This document shows, in pieces, positions 42,509-51,289 of a stretch of 64,000 bases of DNA (its first letter is position 1; each line of letters begins with the position of its first letter). The notes below the pieces were generated by a model. That model was not told the DNA's origin and made no database searches. It saw only the letters and a program-made list of their open reading frames with translations. This DNA is from an uncultured Bacteroidia bacterium (GTDB lineage: Bacteria; Bacteroidota; Bacteroidia; Bacteroidales; UBA932). The stretch is taken from contig CACYWN010000012.1 of NCBI GenBank assembly GCA_902778105.1, positions 1 through 64,000 on the forward strand, written 5' to 3'. Both the position numbers and the translations under genes were made by a program.

Positions 42509-43428
42509 CGCGCGAGCCATCCGTCCAGGCGGTCGCGGACATCCCGCCACACGTCTTCCCGCCCGACTTCGTTCAGGATCTCATGCCGCATCTTTGGGTA
42601 GACCTGGCTGGTCACTTCGCGGTAGCCCCGTCCGCGGAGGAAACTCACCGCCTGTGAGAATTTCTTGAGGTTGATGATGCAGGGGTCCTCGGCGCCGGCG
42701 ATGAAATGGACGGGCAGCCCGGGATTCGAGACGATCCACCCTTCCGGGGAATAGATGTCCGTCATCAGGCGGAACAGGCCGTTCCGATAGCCGTTGACCG
42801 TAAACGTGAAACCGCAGAGGGGATCGTTGTTGTAGGCCTGGACGTTGGCCTTGTTGGTGGAAAGCCAGGCATTCCTGATTCCGTCGGCCTTGAACTTCCT
42901 GTCGTTGTTGCCGGTGCACAGGTTCGCGAGGAATTCCGAGCGGTACCGCTGTCCCTTGAAAAGGCCGATGCAGCCTGCGAGAAAACTGCCCAGGCCGGCG
43001 GCCGGATTCTTGCTGGGGCTGCCGCAGACGATCAGCCCGGCGATGTCCTGGTCGTACCGCTTGAGGTAGCTGCGGACGATCATCGATCCCATGCTGTGGC
43101 CGAAGATGAAGACCGGAAGACCGGGATACCGTTCCTTGATCCAGTCCGTTACGCAGTGGACATCGTCCACGAGACCTCGCATTCCGCCCTTTCCCAGGTA
43201 GCCGAGGTCTTCCTGCGAGGCGGCCGTCTCCCCGTGACCCCGAAGGTCGCAGATGACGCAGGCATACCCCATCTCCGACAGGTAGTTCATGAAGGGAATA
43301 TAGCGCTCCTTGTGCTCCGCCATTCCGTGGACCAGCTGGAGGACCGCCTTGGGTGCCTCGGGAGCGATGAGGAGGGTGCTGAGCTGAACGCCGTCAGAAG
43401 CACCGGGGACCGTGAACGTTTCCATCAT
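42505..43428 (-). CDS. Alpha/beta hydrolase (monoacylglycerol-lipase-like)
   Basis: 307 residues. Nucleophile Ser in FGHSMGSMI; LVHGMAEHKERYIPFMNYLSEMGYACVICDLRGHGET gives the oxyanion and lid motifs of the serine aminopeptidase S33/lysophospholipase group; an Asp in AGAEDPC and a His in MRHEILNE complete the triad. No signal peptide, so it is cytoplasmic. The substrate is probably a lipid ester. Overlaps of 4 bases at both ends. Confidence 0.87.
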   Translation of the reverse strand: MMETFTVPGASDGVQLSTLLIAPEAPKAVLQLVHGMAEHKERYIPFMNYLSEMGYACVICDLRGHGETAASQEDLGYLGKGGMRGLVDDVHCVTDWIKERYPGLPVFIFGHSMGSMIVRSYLKRYDQDIAGLIVCGSPSKNPAAGLGSFLAGCIGLFKGQRYRSEFLANLCTGNNDRKFKADGIRNAWLSTNKANVQAYNNDPLCGFTFTVNGYRNGLFRLMTDIYSPEGWIVSNPGLPVHFIAGAEDPCIINLKKFSQAVSFLRGRGYREVTSQVYPKMRHEILNEVGREDVWRDVRDRLDGWLAR

Positions 43429-44420
43429 TGTTCGAATCTTTCAAAGGCTTCGGGAAGCGGGGACTTGCAGCGGATGATCTCGCCGGAAACCGGATTCCGG
43501 AAAACGAGGGAGGCTGCGTGGAGGGCGAGCCGGCGGATCGGGTCCGTCTCGGCGCCGTATTTTTCGTCGCCGGCGATGGGATGGCCGATGTCGGCGGCAT
43601 GGACGCGGATCTGGTTCTTCCGACCGCTCTCCAGGGAGAATTCTGCCTTGGTATAGACGCCTTTACCCTTGTGGACATAGTCCAGGACTCTGTAATGGGT
43701 GATGGCAAGGTGGCCGTCCCGGACTTCTTCGGGATAGGAATGGACCTTCATCGACTTGGGGTTTTCCACGAGCCAGCTCTGGATGGCGCCGGATTCCTTC
43801 TCCACCTTCTTTTCCAGATAGGCGACATAGCGGCGTTCGATGACGAGCTCTTTCCAGCGGCTCTGGAGGATTTCCTTGGCCCTTTCGTTCTTGGCGAAGA
43901 CCAGCAGGCCGGACGTTCCCTTGTCGATGCGGTGGACGATCCAGACCTTGGCCGTGCTGCGGTCCGGCGTGCGGCCGCTGGCCAGGTCCTCTTTCCGCCG
44001 GGAGCGGGCCTGGACCTTGACGTAGGCATTCAGGATGGCGTACAGGGTGGTTTCCTTGTGGCCGGATTTGCTTTGGGACCCCCGTGCGGTGGATACGCTC
44101 AGCATCCCCGACGGCTTGTCCACAACGATATAGTCATCGTCTTCGTATACGATCCTGACGCCGGTCTTCTCCACGTCTTCCCGGGCGTTGACGGTATTTT
44201 CACGTGCCATCGAGATGACCTTGGGAAGGACCAGGAGCGTGTCCCCGGCCTGCAGCGGATGGTCGAAGGCGGTCCGCTGCTGTCCGTTCACCAGGACCTG
44301 GCCTTTGGACAGCATGTTCTTGACCCCGGTCTTGGACTGGGTCGGAAAGATCTCATACAGGTATTTCAGGAGGGGGGCGTCGTGGGAGACGGTGAATTTC
44401 TGTCCGGCGGTTCCGTTCAT
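43425..44420 (-). CDS. RluA-family pseudouridine synthase
   Basis: 331 residues from ATG 44420, which overlaps the LRR gene stop as ATGA. An N-terminal S4 domain (LLKYLYEIFPTQSKTGVKNMLSKGQVLVNGQ) precedes the catalytic domain with the Asp in HRIDKGTSGLLVFAK. VVDKPSGMLS and ARGSQSKSGHKETTLYAIL are also typical. It isomerises uridine in rRNA or tRNA; which site is not predictable. Confidence 0.9.
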   Translation of the reverse strand: MNGTAGQKFTVSHDAPLLKYLYEIFPTQSKTGVKNMLSKGQVLVNGQQRTAFDHPLQAGDTLLVLPKVISMARENTVNAREDVEKTGVRIVYEDDDYIVVDKPSGMLSVSTARGSQSKSGHKETTLYAILNAYVKVQARSRRKEDLASGRTPDRSTAKVWIVHRIDKGTSGLLVFAKNERAKEILQSRWKELVIERRYVAYLEKKVEKESGAIQSWLVENPKSMKVHSYPEEVRDGHLAITHYRVLDYVHKGKGVYTKAEFSLESGRKNQIRVHAADIGHPIAGDEKYGAETDPIRRLALHAASLVFRNPVSGEIIRCKSPLPEAFERFEQ

Positions 44421-45040
44421 AGCTCTTCCAGGAATTCGTGATACTGTTTGGGAATAAGGGTCAGGAACTTGTCCAGGGTTCCGGAGGGGATGAGGATGGA
44501 CTCCAGCGATTCGCAGTCGTCGAAGGCATCTTCCCCGAGGGCTTCCAGGCCCTTGTTCAGGCGGACCTGGTACAGGTTGATGCAACCCTGGAAAGCCCGT
44601 GGCCCGATGGCCCGCAGCGAGGCGGGACAGCTGATCCTTTCCAGGTTCCAGCAGTCGCAGAAGGCTTCCTCCCCGATGTACAGGAGGCTCTTGGGGAGCC
44701 GGATGGACTCCAGGAAACCGCATTCATTGAAGACGGCCTTGCCGATGTGGGTAAGGGTGGAGGGCAGGTGGATTTTCTCCAGGAAGGAGTCCCTTTCCTC
44801 CAGGGGGATTTCTTCGCCGGCTTTCCGGTCCTGCGCCATGTAGTCCTGGAAGGCGAACACTTCGTCGCAAAGGATGCGGCAACCCTCCCGGACGGTGACG
44901 TTCGACGGGAAATTCTCGGCGTCCAGCAGTTTCGTGCCGTCCGCGGAGTAACTGCAGCGGTTATCGTCGTCCCAGATGTCGTCCGCCAGGTCTTCGGGGA
45001 GCGGGGCCGTGGGGACGTTGATGATCTCTTCGAGGGTCAT
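44417..45040 (-). CDS. BspA-type leucine-rich repeat protein, cytoplasmic
   Basis: 207 residues. From about residue 90 there are four or so LRR_5 repeats of the form LPSTLTHIGKAVFNECGFLESIRLPKSLLYIGEEAFCDCWNLERI. No signal peptide or anchor is visible, unlike most BspA-like surface proteins. It is placed between a gene of unknown function and rluA in a coupled run, so an intracellular binding role is more likely. The partner is unknown. Confidence 0.8.
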   Translation of the reverse strand: MTLEEIINVPTAPLPEDLADDIWDDDNRCSYSADGTKLLDAENFPSNVTVREGCRILCDEVFAFQDYMAQDRKAGEEIPLEERDSFLEKIHLPSTLTHIGKAVFNECGFLESIRLPKSLLYIGEEAFCDCWNLERISCPASLRAIGPRAFQGCINLYQVRLNKGLEALGEDAFDDCESLESILIPSGTLDKFLTLIPKQYHEFLEEL

Positions 45041-45046
45041 AGGGAA

Positions 45047-45511
45047 TCAGAAGTTCTTGACGAATTCGATGTCCTTCTTGAGCATGACCTTGGGCTCCAT
45101 CACCGAAACCTTCTGGAAAAGTTTGAACTGATAGGCGGGGGAGAGGTAGACCACGTGCTCGTGCTTCCCCTTGCGCCACCATTTATAGAAGGCGATGGGG
45201 TCCGTATCGTAAGGAATCCTGGCCTCGACTTCGGAGGAATAGCCGGGGAAGTCGATGAACATCTTGAGCCCGGTGATGCGCTTGTAATACTCGTAATCCG
45301 CCCGGCGGAGTTTGGAAACCAGGGGGGTGAAAACCTCCATCTGGTCCACTTTCAGGATTTTTTCGCGCACAATCATCCGGTGGATGCGGACAGGGTCTAC
45401 ATTCAGCCATTCGCCTATCTTCCGGGTTTCGGGCCCATTTTCACAATCAAGTGTCAACAGGTCAGTGGAATAGTACGTTTTTTCCTGGTCAAGCGGATAG
45501 GTTTCCATCAA
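45047..45511 (-). CDS. Uncharacterised protein
   Basis: 154 residues. I do not recognise the family. The N-terminal part (RKIGEWLNVDPVRIHRMIVREKILKVDQMEVFTPLVSKLRR) could form a helix-turn-helix; the rest has YYKRITGLKMFIDFPGYSSE and KWWRKGKHEHVVYLSP. No signal peptide or membrane span. It heads a five-gene run. A TATATTTG box on the minus strand at 45531-45538 gives a leader of about 15 bases. The second codon is also ATG, so the start could be 45508. Confidence 0.7.
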   Translation of the reverse strand: MMETYPLDQEKTYYSTDLLTLDCENGPETRKIGEWLNVDPVRIHRMIVREKILKVDQMEVFTPLVSKLRRADYEYYKRITGLKMFIDFPGYSSEVEARIPYDTDPIAFYKWWRKGKHEHVVYLSPAYQFKLFQKVSVMEPKVMLKKDIEFVKNF

Positions 45512-45546
45512 AAAGTTTTACGGTGCTCTGCAAATATAAGAAAAAA

Positions 45547-45578
45547 TTTGTCTTTATTTACGAAAAAATGTATATTTG
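45547..45578 (+). promoter_or_regulatory. Promoter of the DUF4332 gene
   Basis: TTTG at 45547-45550 and TATATTTG at 45571-45578 lie 20 bases apart, a full match to the Bacteroidota consensus. The divergent -7 box of the neighbouring run lies at 45531-45538. Confidence 0.8.
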
Positions 45579-45624
45579 AACGATTAAATAGCACGGACAG
45601 CAACCTTTAAACACAAATTTTGAT

Positions 45625-46032
45625 ATGATTTACAAAATTATCGACATTCAGGGCATCGGCCCTGTGTACGCCGAGAAGCTCATCGGCATCGGCATCGAGA
45701 CCGTTGACCAGCTCCTGGAGAAGGGCGCCGACGCCAAGGGCCGCCAGGCTATCGAGGAGGCCACCGGCATCCGTCATGACCTCGTTCTTACGTGGGTGAA
45801 CCATGCCGACCTGTTCCGCGTGAAGGGCATCGGCCCGCAGTTCGCCGAACTGCTTGAGGCCGCGGGCGTGGACACCGTGAAGGAACTGCGCAACCGCAAC
45901 GCTGCGAACCTCGCCGCCAAGATGCTGGAGGTGAATGAAGAGAAGCACCTCTGCCGCCGTACCCCGGTGGAGAAGGAGGTCCAGAAGTTCATCGACCTTG
46001 CCAAGGAACTCGAGCCGAAAGTGAGCCATTAG
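45625..46032 (+). CDS. DUF4332 protein (helix-hairpin-helix)
   Basis: 135 residues. Two helix-hairpin-helix units are visible, DIQGIGPVYAEKLIGIGIETVDQLLEKG and RVKGIGPQFAELLEAAGVDTVKELRNR, as in DUF4332. Such units usually bind DNA or RNA backbone without sequence preference. No enzyme domain is attached. It is a single-gene unit with its own promoter and terminator, which suggests steady expression. Confidence 0.85.
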   Translation: MIYKIIDIQGIGPVYAEKLIGIGIETVDQLLEKGADAKGRQAIEEATGIRHDLVLTWVNHADLFRVKGIGPQFAELLEAAGVDTVKELRNRNAANLAAKMLEVNEEKHLCRRTPVEKEVQKFIDLAKELEPKVSH

Positions 46033-46052
46033 TCTTCCGGCACAGTATGTCG

Positions 46053-46079
46053 AACGGCGTCCCGCGGGACGCCGTTTTT
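46053..46079 (+). terminator. Terminator after the DUF4332 gene
   Basis: A perfect 12-bp inverted repeat (AACGGCGTCCCG/CGGGACGCCGTT) followed by T5. It ends at the stop codon of the convergent nitroreductase gene. Confidence 0.85.
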
Positions 46080-46708
46080 CATAGCAGGATGTCGTCCACC
46101 TTCAGTTTCGGGACGAAATGCACCCCGTCTTTCCGATAATAATTGAGCGGCTGTCCCACATCCACCGGCTTCAGGAAAATGTCCTCCGCGCCCTTGCCGA
46201 TGGCGATGACCAGGAGCGGGGCCAGGTCCATGCCCAGTGCTTCCTGCAGTTTCCCGGGATCGAAGGCGCGGATGATGATGCCGTTCAAGCCCATCTCCAC
46301 GGCTTTCAGCAGCAGGCTCTGTGCGGCAATGCCCAGGTCGATGTCGATGACCGGGTTCTCCGGGACCGTGCTGGCAACGACCAGGAAGGCGCGGGGTTCT
46401 GTGCCGGGGAAGGGAAGGTGCAATTCCGGAAGTGCGCCGCCCAGCCGGACAAGCGGAAGGACTTTGTCACTCTCATCCTCCGTGACAAGGCGATAGCGCA
46501 GTGCCTGCCGGTTCATCCCGGAGGGGACAAGGGTGGTCACTTCCACCAGTTTCTTCAATTCTTCGCGCGTGACTGCGCGTGTGGGATCGTAGCCCCGGTA
46601 ACTCCGGTTACGGCGCAGGAGCGTGTCCAGGGACACGTTGTTCCGCCGGATAACCGGCCGCTTTTCCTGCAGCGCTTCGTATTTCTTTTCCAAATAATTG
46701 TCTGCCAT
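46079..46708 (-). CDS. Nitroreductase-family protein
   Basis: 209 residues. The FMN-binding pattern RRNRSYRGYDPTRAVTREELKKLVEVTTLVPSGMNRQALRY matches the start of the nitroreductase fold, and DIDLGIAAQSLLLKAVEMGLNGIIIRAF the dimer helix. Cytoplasmic FMN enzyme of unknown substrate. A TAACTTTG box on the minus strand at 46714-46721 lies about 6 bases before the ATG, so the leader is very short or absent. Confidence 0.85.
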   Translation of the reverse strand: MADNYLEKKYEALQEKRPVIRRNNVSLDTLLRRNRSYRGYDPTRAVTREELKKLVEVTTLVPSGMNRQALRYRLVTEDESDKVLPLVRLGGALPELHLPFPGTEPRAFLVVASTVPENPVIDIDLGIAAQSLLLKAVEMGLNGIIIRAFDPGKLQEALGMDLAPLLVIAIGKGAEDIFLKPVDVGQPLNYYRKDGVHFVPKLKVDDILL

Positions 46709-46743
46709 GGGACAAAGTTAAGGATTTTTCTTATCTTCGCACT

Positions 46744-47508
46744 ATGAGAATCATTCTGTTGCAGACAGCTCCGGAGTGGGGGAATCCTGCCCGGAGCCGG
46801 GAAGATGCCCGCAGGATGCTGATGGGCTCCCGGGCGGACCTGGTCGTCCTCCCCGAAATGTTTTCCACGGGTTTCGTGACGGAGCCCGAAGGCGTTGCCG
46901 AGAATGAAGACGGCGAAAGCCTGCATTGGATGCAGGAATACGCCGGGAACAAGGGATGCGCCGTCGCCGGCAGCGTGTCAGTCCTGACCGGGGAAGGGTT
47001 CCGCAACCGGTTTTATTTCGTTTTCCCGGACGGACATTATCAGTATTATGACAAGCATCATCTTTTCACCTATGCGGGTGAAGACAACCACTACAAGGCC
47101 GGGGATGAAAGGGTGATCGTGGAGTATGCCGGTTTCCGGATTCTCCTGCAGGTGTGCTACGACCTCCGTTTCCCTGTCTTTGCGCGGAACAGGCTGGTCG
47201 ACGGCAAGCCGGATTACGACCTGATCCTGTATGTGGCCAGCTGGCCCCAGCAGCGCATCGATGCCTGGGACGCCCTCCTGAAGGCCCGTGCCATCGAGAA
47301 CGTATGCTTTGTGGCAGGGGTGAACCGGGTCGGAAAAGACCCCGGCAACCTCTATTCCGGACATACCAGTTTATACGGGCCGCGCGGCGAATTGCTTTCA
47401 ATTTGTAAGGAAGGCCGTATCGACATTATCGAATTTGAACTCAAACACGCAATTTTGGATCAATTCCGTGATTCTTTCCCTGCTCTTCGGGATGCTGATA
47501 ATCAATAA
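46744..47508 (+). CDS. Omega-amidase (nitrilase superfamily, YafV-like)
   Basis: 254 residues. The catalytic triad is E38 (VVLPEMFSTGF), K104 (YYDKHHLF) and C138 (VCYDLRFPVF). The MFSTGF and ASWPQQRIDAWDALLKARAIEN motifs mark the omega-amidase branch, which hydrolyses 2-oxoglutaramate-type amides to repair or recycle transamination products. The TATCTTCG box at 46733-46740 ends 4 bases before the ATG. Confidence 0.88.
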   Translation: MRIILLQTAPEWGNPARSREDARRMLMGSRADLVVLPEMFSTGFVTEPEGVAENEDGESLHWMQEYAGNKGCAVAGSVSVLTGEGFRNRFYFVFPDGHYQYYDKHHLFTYAGEDNHYKAGDERVIVEYAGFRILLQVCYDLRFPVFARNRLVDGKPDYDLILYVASWPQQRIDAWDALLKARAIENVCFVAGVNRVGKDPGNLYSGHTSLYGPRGELLSICKEGRIDIIEFELKHAILDQFRDSFPALRDADNQ

Positions 47509-47523
47509 TTTTTCCCGTTTTCT

Positions 47524-47555
47524 CTTGTTTTTTAAAAACTAAATCCTCATATTTG
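47524..47555 (+). promoter_or_regulatory. Promoter of the branched-chain amino acid operon
   Basis: CTTG at 47524-47527 and CATATTTG at 47548-47555, 20 bases apart, each one base off the consensus. Transcription would begin near 47562, about 20 bases before the leader peptide. Confidence 0.65.
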
Positions 47556-47580
47556 CTTCCGGTTACGATTTAGTAGTGAA

Positions 47581-47631
47581 ATGAACAACGTACTCGTCAT
47601 CGTCCTCGCCCTTATTATCCTTGCCTGTTAA
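47581..47631 (+). CDS. Leader peptide of the ilv-leu operon
   Basis: A 16-residue frame, MNNVLVIVLALIILAC, from ATG 47581 to TAA 47629-47631. Ten of its 16 residues are Val, Leu or Ile, in a near-continuous run (V4-L14). It lies between the operon promoter and an intrinsic terminator, in the position of IlvL/LeuL leader peptides. Ribosome stalling on these codons when charged tRNA(Val/Leu/Ile) is scarce would decide the fold of the RNA that follows. The peptide itself needs no function. Confidence 0.85.
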   Translation: MNNVLVIVLALIILAC

Positions 47632-47632
47632 A

Positions 47633-47707
47633 GGCGCGGACAGGAAAGGCATGACGGTCGAATATAAACCTCAACCCCTTCTTGGTCCGCACCGGGAAGG
47701 GGTTTTT
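47633..47707 (+). promoter_or_regulatory. BCAA transcription attenuator (antiterminator and terminator)
   Basis: Terminator: AACCCCTTC (47673-47681) pairs with GAAGGGGTT (47696-47704), with an inner GGT/ACC pair and a CCGC loop, followed by T5. Antiterminator: GGCGCGGAC (47633-47641), one base after the leader stop codon, can pair at 8 of 9 positions with GTCCGCACC (47685-47693), which takes up the inner stem and loop. A ribosome that finishes the leader covers 47633-47641 and lets the terminator form; one stalled on the Val/Leu/Ile codons leaves it free and permits read-through into ilvD. Confidence 0.8.
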
Positions 47708-47717
47708 AATTATGCAT

Positions 47718-49556
47718 ATGAAGCATCCTTTGAGAAGCAGCGTTACCTTCGAGGGTCGCCGGATGGCCGGAGCCCGGGCGCTCTGGGCGGCGGCCGGCAT
47801 GACGCCGGACCAGGCGGGCAAGCCCGTCATCGCAGTCGTCAATTCCTTCACGCAGTTCGTCCCCGGCCATACCCATCTGCATGAGGCCGGCCAGCTCGTC
47901 AAGGCCGAGATCGCCCGGCTGGGCTGCTATGCGGCCGAGTTCAACACCATCGCCGTGGATGACGGGATCGCCATGGGACACGACGGGATGCTGTACTCCC
48001 TTCCTTCCCGCGAAGTGATCGCCGACAGCGTCGAGTATATGGTGAACGCGCACAAGGCCGATGCGATGGTGTGCATCAGCAACTGTGACAAGATCACGCC
48101 CGGCATGCTGATGGCGGCCATGCGGCTGAATATCCCTACGGTATTCGTCTCCGGCGGTCCGATGGAAGCCGGCGTCCTGGGTAACCGGAAGCTGGACCTG
48201 ATCGATGCGATGGTCCAGTCGGCGGACACCTCCCTTTCGGATGAGGAGATCGCCCGGGTGGAAGCCTCCTCCTGTCCGGGGTGCGGCTGCTGCTCCGGCA
48301 TGTTCACGGCCAATTCGATGAATTGCCTCACCGAAGCCATCGGACTCGCGCTGCCCGGCAACGGGACGGTCGTGGCGACGCACCGGAACCGGACGGAACT
48401 GTTCCGGAAGGCCGCGGCCCTGATTGTCGAAAATGCCTGGAAATACTACCGGGACGGCGACGAGCGGGTCCTGCCCCGTTCCATCGCTTCCCGTTCCGCG
48501 TTCCTGAATGCGATGGCCCTGGACATCGCGATGGGCGGCTCCACCAATACGGTCCTGCATCTGCTGGCCGTGGCGCAGGAAGCCGGCGTGGACTTCACGA
48601 TGGAGGACATCGACGTCCTTTCCCGCAAAGTCCCCTGCATCTGCAAGGTGGCGCCCAACACGGCAAAATATCACGTCGAGGACGTGAACCGCGCCGGCGG
48701 CGTGGTCTCGATCCTGAGGGAGCTGGCCGTTACAGGCCTTGTCGACACTGCCCTTTACCGGGTGGACGGGATGACCCTCGGGGAGGAGATCGAGCGCTAT
48801 GCCATCCTGTCGGAAGGGGTGACGGACGAAGCCCTGAACCTCTTCCGCAGCGCCCCGGCGGGCCGTTTCAGCACACAGATGGGCTCGCAGGAAACCTATT
48901 ATGACGCCCTGGATACCGACCGGGAGAATGGCTGTATCCGCAGCGTTTCCCATGCCTATACCCAGGATGGCGGCCTGGCCGTGCTGAAAGGCAACATCGC
49001 CCTGGACGGCTGTGTCGTCAAGACCGCCGGCGTGGATCCTTCCATCTGGAGATTCAAGGGTCCGGCCCGGGTCTTCGATTCCCAGGAAGCGGCCTGCGAA
49101 GGCATCCTGGGCGGGAAGGTCCGCAGCGGAGATGTGGTGGTCATCACCTATGAAGGCCCCGCTGGCGGCCCCGGGATGCAGGAAATGCTGTATCCCACCT
49201 CTTACCTCAAGTCGGTCCACCTGGGCAAGGAATGCGCCCTTCTCACCGACGGCCGCTTCAGCGGCGGCACCTCCGGACTCAGCATCGGCCATATCTCTCC
49301 GGAAGCGGCCGCCGGCGGAGCCATCGCCCTGGTCCGGGACGGCGATCCCATCGAAATCGACATTCCGGCACGATCCATCCAAGTCCTTCTCCCCGAGGCG
49401 GAACTGGAACGGCGCAGGAAAGAAGAGGAAGCCCGTGGCACCAAGGCCTTTACACCTCCGCACCGGGTACGGACCGTCTCCAAGAGCCTGCGCTCCTACG
49501 CCCGGATGGTCAGCTCCGCCGACAAGGGAGCGGTCCGGATCCTTCCGGAACTGTAA
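47718..49556 (+). CDS. ilvD: Dihydroxy-acid dehydratase
   Basis: 612 residues from ATG 47718 ([15 protein letters not shown]); ATG 47712 would add two. The iron-sulfur Cys are in [10 protein letters not shown] and [19 protein letters not shown], and [24 protein letters not shown] and [20 protein letters not shown] are family motifs. It dehydrates dihydroxyisovalerate and dihydroxymethylvalerate to the keto acids of valine and isoleucine. First structural gene of the ten-gene operon, downstream of the attenuator. Confidence 0.96.
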   Translation: MKHPLRSSVTFEGRRMAGARALWAAAGMTPDQAGKPVIAVVNSFTQFVPGHTHLHEAGQLVKAEIARLGCYAAEFNTIAVDDGIAMGHDGMLYSLPSREVIADSVEYMVNAHKADAMVCISNCDKITPGMLMAAMRLNIPTVFVSGGPMEAGVLGNRKLDLIDAMVQSADTSLSDEEIARVEASSCPGCGCCSGMFTANSMNCLTEAIGLALPGNGTVVATHRNRTELFRKAAALIVENAWKYYRDGDERVLPRSIASRSAFLNAMALDIAMGGSTNTVLHLLAVAQEAGVDFTMEDIDVLSRKVPCICKVAPNTAKYHVEDVNRAGGVVSILRELAVTGLVDTALYRVDGMTLGEEIERYAILSEGVTDEALNLFRSAPAGRFSTQMGSQETYYDALDTDRENGCIRSVSHAYTQDGGLAVLKGNIALDGCVVKTAGVDPSIWRFKGPARVFDSQEAACEGILGGKVRSGDVVVITYEGPAGGPGMQEMLYPTSYLKSVHLGKECALLTDGRFSGGTSGLSIGHISPEAAAGGAIALVRDGDPIEIDIPARSIQVLLPEAELERRRKEEEARGTKAFTPPHRVRTVSKSLRSYARMVSSADKGAVRILPEL

Positions 49557-49585
49557 ACAGATACGAACGAACTTAACGGATAGAT

Positions 49586-51289
49586 ATGATCACTGGATCG
49601 GAAGCACTGTGGTGTTCCCTCATCGCGGAGGGAGTGGATACCGTTTTCGGGTATCCGGGCGGGCAGATCATGCCTGTTTACGACAGTCTGTACAGTTATA
49701 GGGACCGCGTCCGCCATATCCTGGTACGGCACGAGCAGGGAGCCATCCACGCAGCGCAGGGCTATGCCCGCGTGAAGGGTGATCCCGGCGTGGTGATCGT
49801 CACCTCCGGCCCCGGTGCGACCAATGTCATCACCGGTGTCCACGACGCAATGACGGACTCCACCCCGGTGGTGGTCATCACCGGCCAGGTTTCGTCCGCC
49901 GCCCTGGGCACGGACGCCTTCCAGGAAGCCGACGTCATCGGCCTCACCGGCCCCATCAGCAAATGGAACTACCAGATCCGCTCGGCGGACGAGGTGGCGT
50001 GGGCCGTCGCCCGGGCTTTCTACATCGCCCGGAGCGGCCGTCCCGGCCCCGTGGTCCTGGATTTCACCAAGGACGCGCAGGTCGGCCTGACGGATTTCAA
50101 ATACGAAAAATGCCATTTCATCCGGAGTTATGTTCCCGACCCGAAGGTCTCGGAAGTGTCCCTGAACAAGGCGGTCGCCCTTCTGGATGAAGCTGAGCGC
50201 CCCTTCGTCGTGTTCGGCCAGGGCGTAGTCCTGGGCCATGCGGAGGAGGAGCTCAAGGAATTCCTCCTCAAGGGCGATATTCCCGCGGGATCCACCCTCC
50301 TGGGCCTGAGTGCCCTGCCGTCCGACTTCCCGCTGTACCGCGGAATGATCGGAATGCACGGCAACGTGGCCCCGAACATCCTGACGAACTCCTGCGATGT
50401 GCTCGTGGCCGTCGGCATGCGGTTCGACGACCGCGTGACCGGGACCGTCTCCACCTACGCCCGGCAGGCGAAGGTCATCCACATCGATATCGACACCTCC
50501 GAGATCGGGAAGATCATTCCCGTCGAGGTGGGCCTTCGCGGTGACGCCAAAAAGGTTCTCAAGGTCCTGACGGAACGGATGAAGGCGCGCAAGCACCCCG
50601 CGTGGAACGCGAGCGCCCGGCGCTGTGACGACGTGGAGAAAGAGAAGGTCATCGATCCGGAAGTGCACCCCGGTTCCGGTATGCTCCGGATGGGCGAGGT
50701 GGTGGACCGCGTGGTCCGATCTTCCGCCGAAAAGGCCGTCGTGGTGACGGATGTCGGCCAGAACCAGATGATGGGTGCCCGCTATTCCCGTTTCACGCGC
50801 TCCCGCAGCTTCATTTCCTCCGGCGGTCTCGGCACGATGGGCTTCGGCCTGCCTGCCGCCATCGGCGCCAAGGTGGCCGAGCCGGGACGTCCCGTGTGCT
50901 GTTTCGTCGGTGACGGCGGCATCCAGATGACGATGCAGGAGTTCGGCACCATCATGCAGGAGCAGGTGGGCGTGAAGATCGTCCTCCTGAACAACAACTG
51001 GCTGGGCAACGTCCGCCAGTGGCAGGAACTCTTCTTCGGCTGCCGCTATTCTGAAACCCGGATGCTGAATCCTGACTATGCGATGATCGCCCGCGCCTAC
51101 AACATCCCGTGCGTCACCGTGGAGAAGCGGGAGGAACTGGATGCGGCCCTGGAGGCGATGTTCGCTGACGACAAGCCTTTCCTGCTGGACGTCCACGTCC
51201 TGGAGGAGGGGATGGTGATGCCGATGGTGCCGCCCGGCAAGGGCATCCACGAAATTATGATCACGGAAAACGAATGGTACAATGGATAG
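49586..51289 (+). CDS. ilvB: Acetolactate synthase large subunit
   Basis: 567 residues. The ThDP-binding Glu lies in the N-terminal FGYPGGQIMPVYDSL region, the HEQGAIHAAQGYAR segment follows, and the ThDP motif GDGGIQMTMQEFGTIMQEQVGVKIVLLNNNWLG has the Mg2+ ligands. It joins two pyruvates, or pyruvate and 2-oxobutyrate, to acetolactate or acetohydroxybutyrate. The stop overlaps ilvN by 8 bases. Confidence 0.96.
   Translation: MITGSEALWCSLIAEGVDTVFGYPGGQIMPVYDSLYSYRDRVRHILVRHEQGAIHAAQGYARVKGDPGVVIVTSGPGATNVITGVHDAMTDSTPVVVITGQVSSAALGTDAFQEADVIGLTGPISKWNYQIRSADEVAWAVARAFYIARSGRPGPVVLDFTKDAQVGLTDFKYEKCHFIRSYVPDPKVSEVSLNKAVALLDEAERPFVVFGQGVVLGHAEEELKEFLLKGDIPAGSTLLGLSALPSDFPLYRGMIGMHGNVAPNILTNSCDVLVAVGMRFDDRVTGTVSTYARQAKVIHIDIDTSEIGKIIPVEVGLRGDAKKVLKVLTERMKARKHPAWNASARRCDDVEKEKVIDPEVHPGSGMLRMGEVVDRVVRSSAEKAVVVTDVGQNQMMGARYSRFTRSRSFISSGGLGTMGFGLPAAIGAKVAEPGRPVCCFVGDGGIQMTMQEFGTIMQEQVGVKIVLLNNNWLGNVRQWQELFFGCRYSETRMLNPDYAMIARAYNIPCVTVEKREELDAALEAMFADDKPFLLDVHVLEEGMVMPMVPPGKGIHEIMITENEWYNG

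Noticed and set aside
44421-44723. N-terminal extension of the RluA-type gene
   Set aside because: It overlaps the LRR gene and lacks any S4 features; ATG 44420 gives the standard ATGA overlap.
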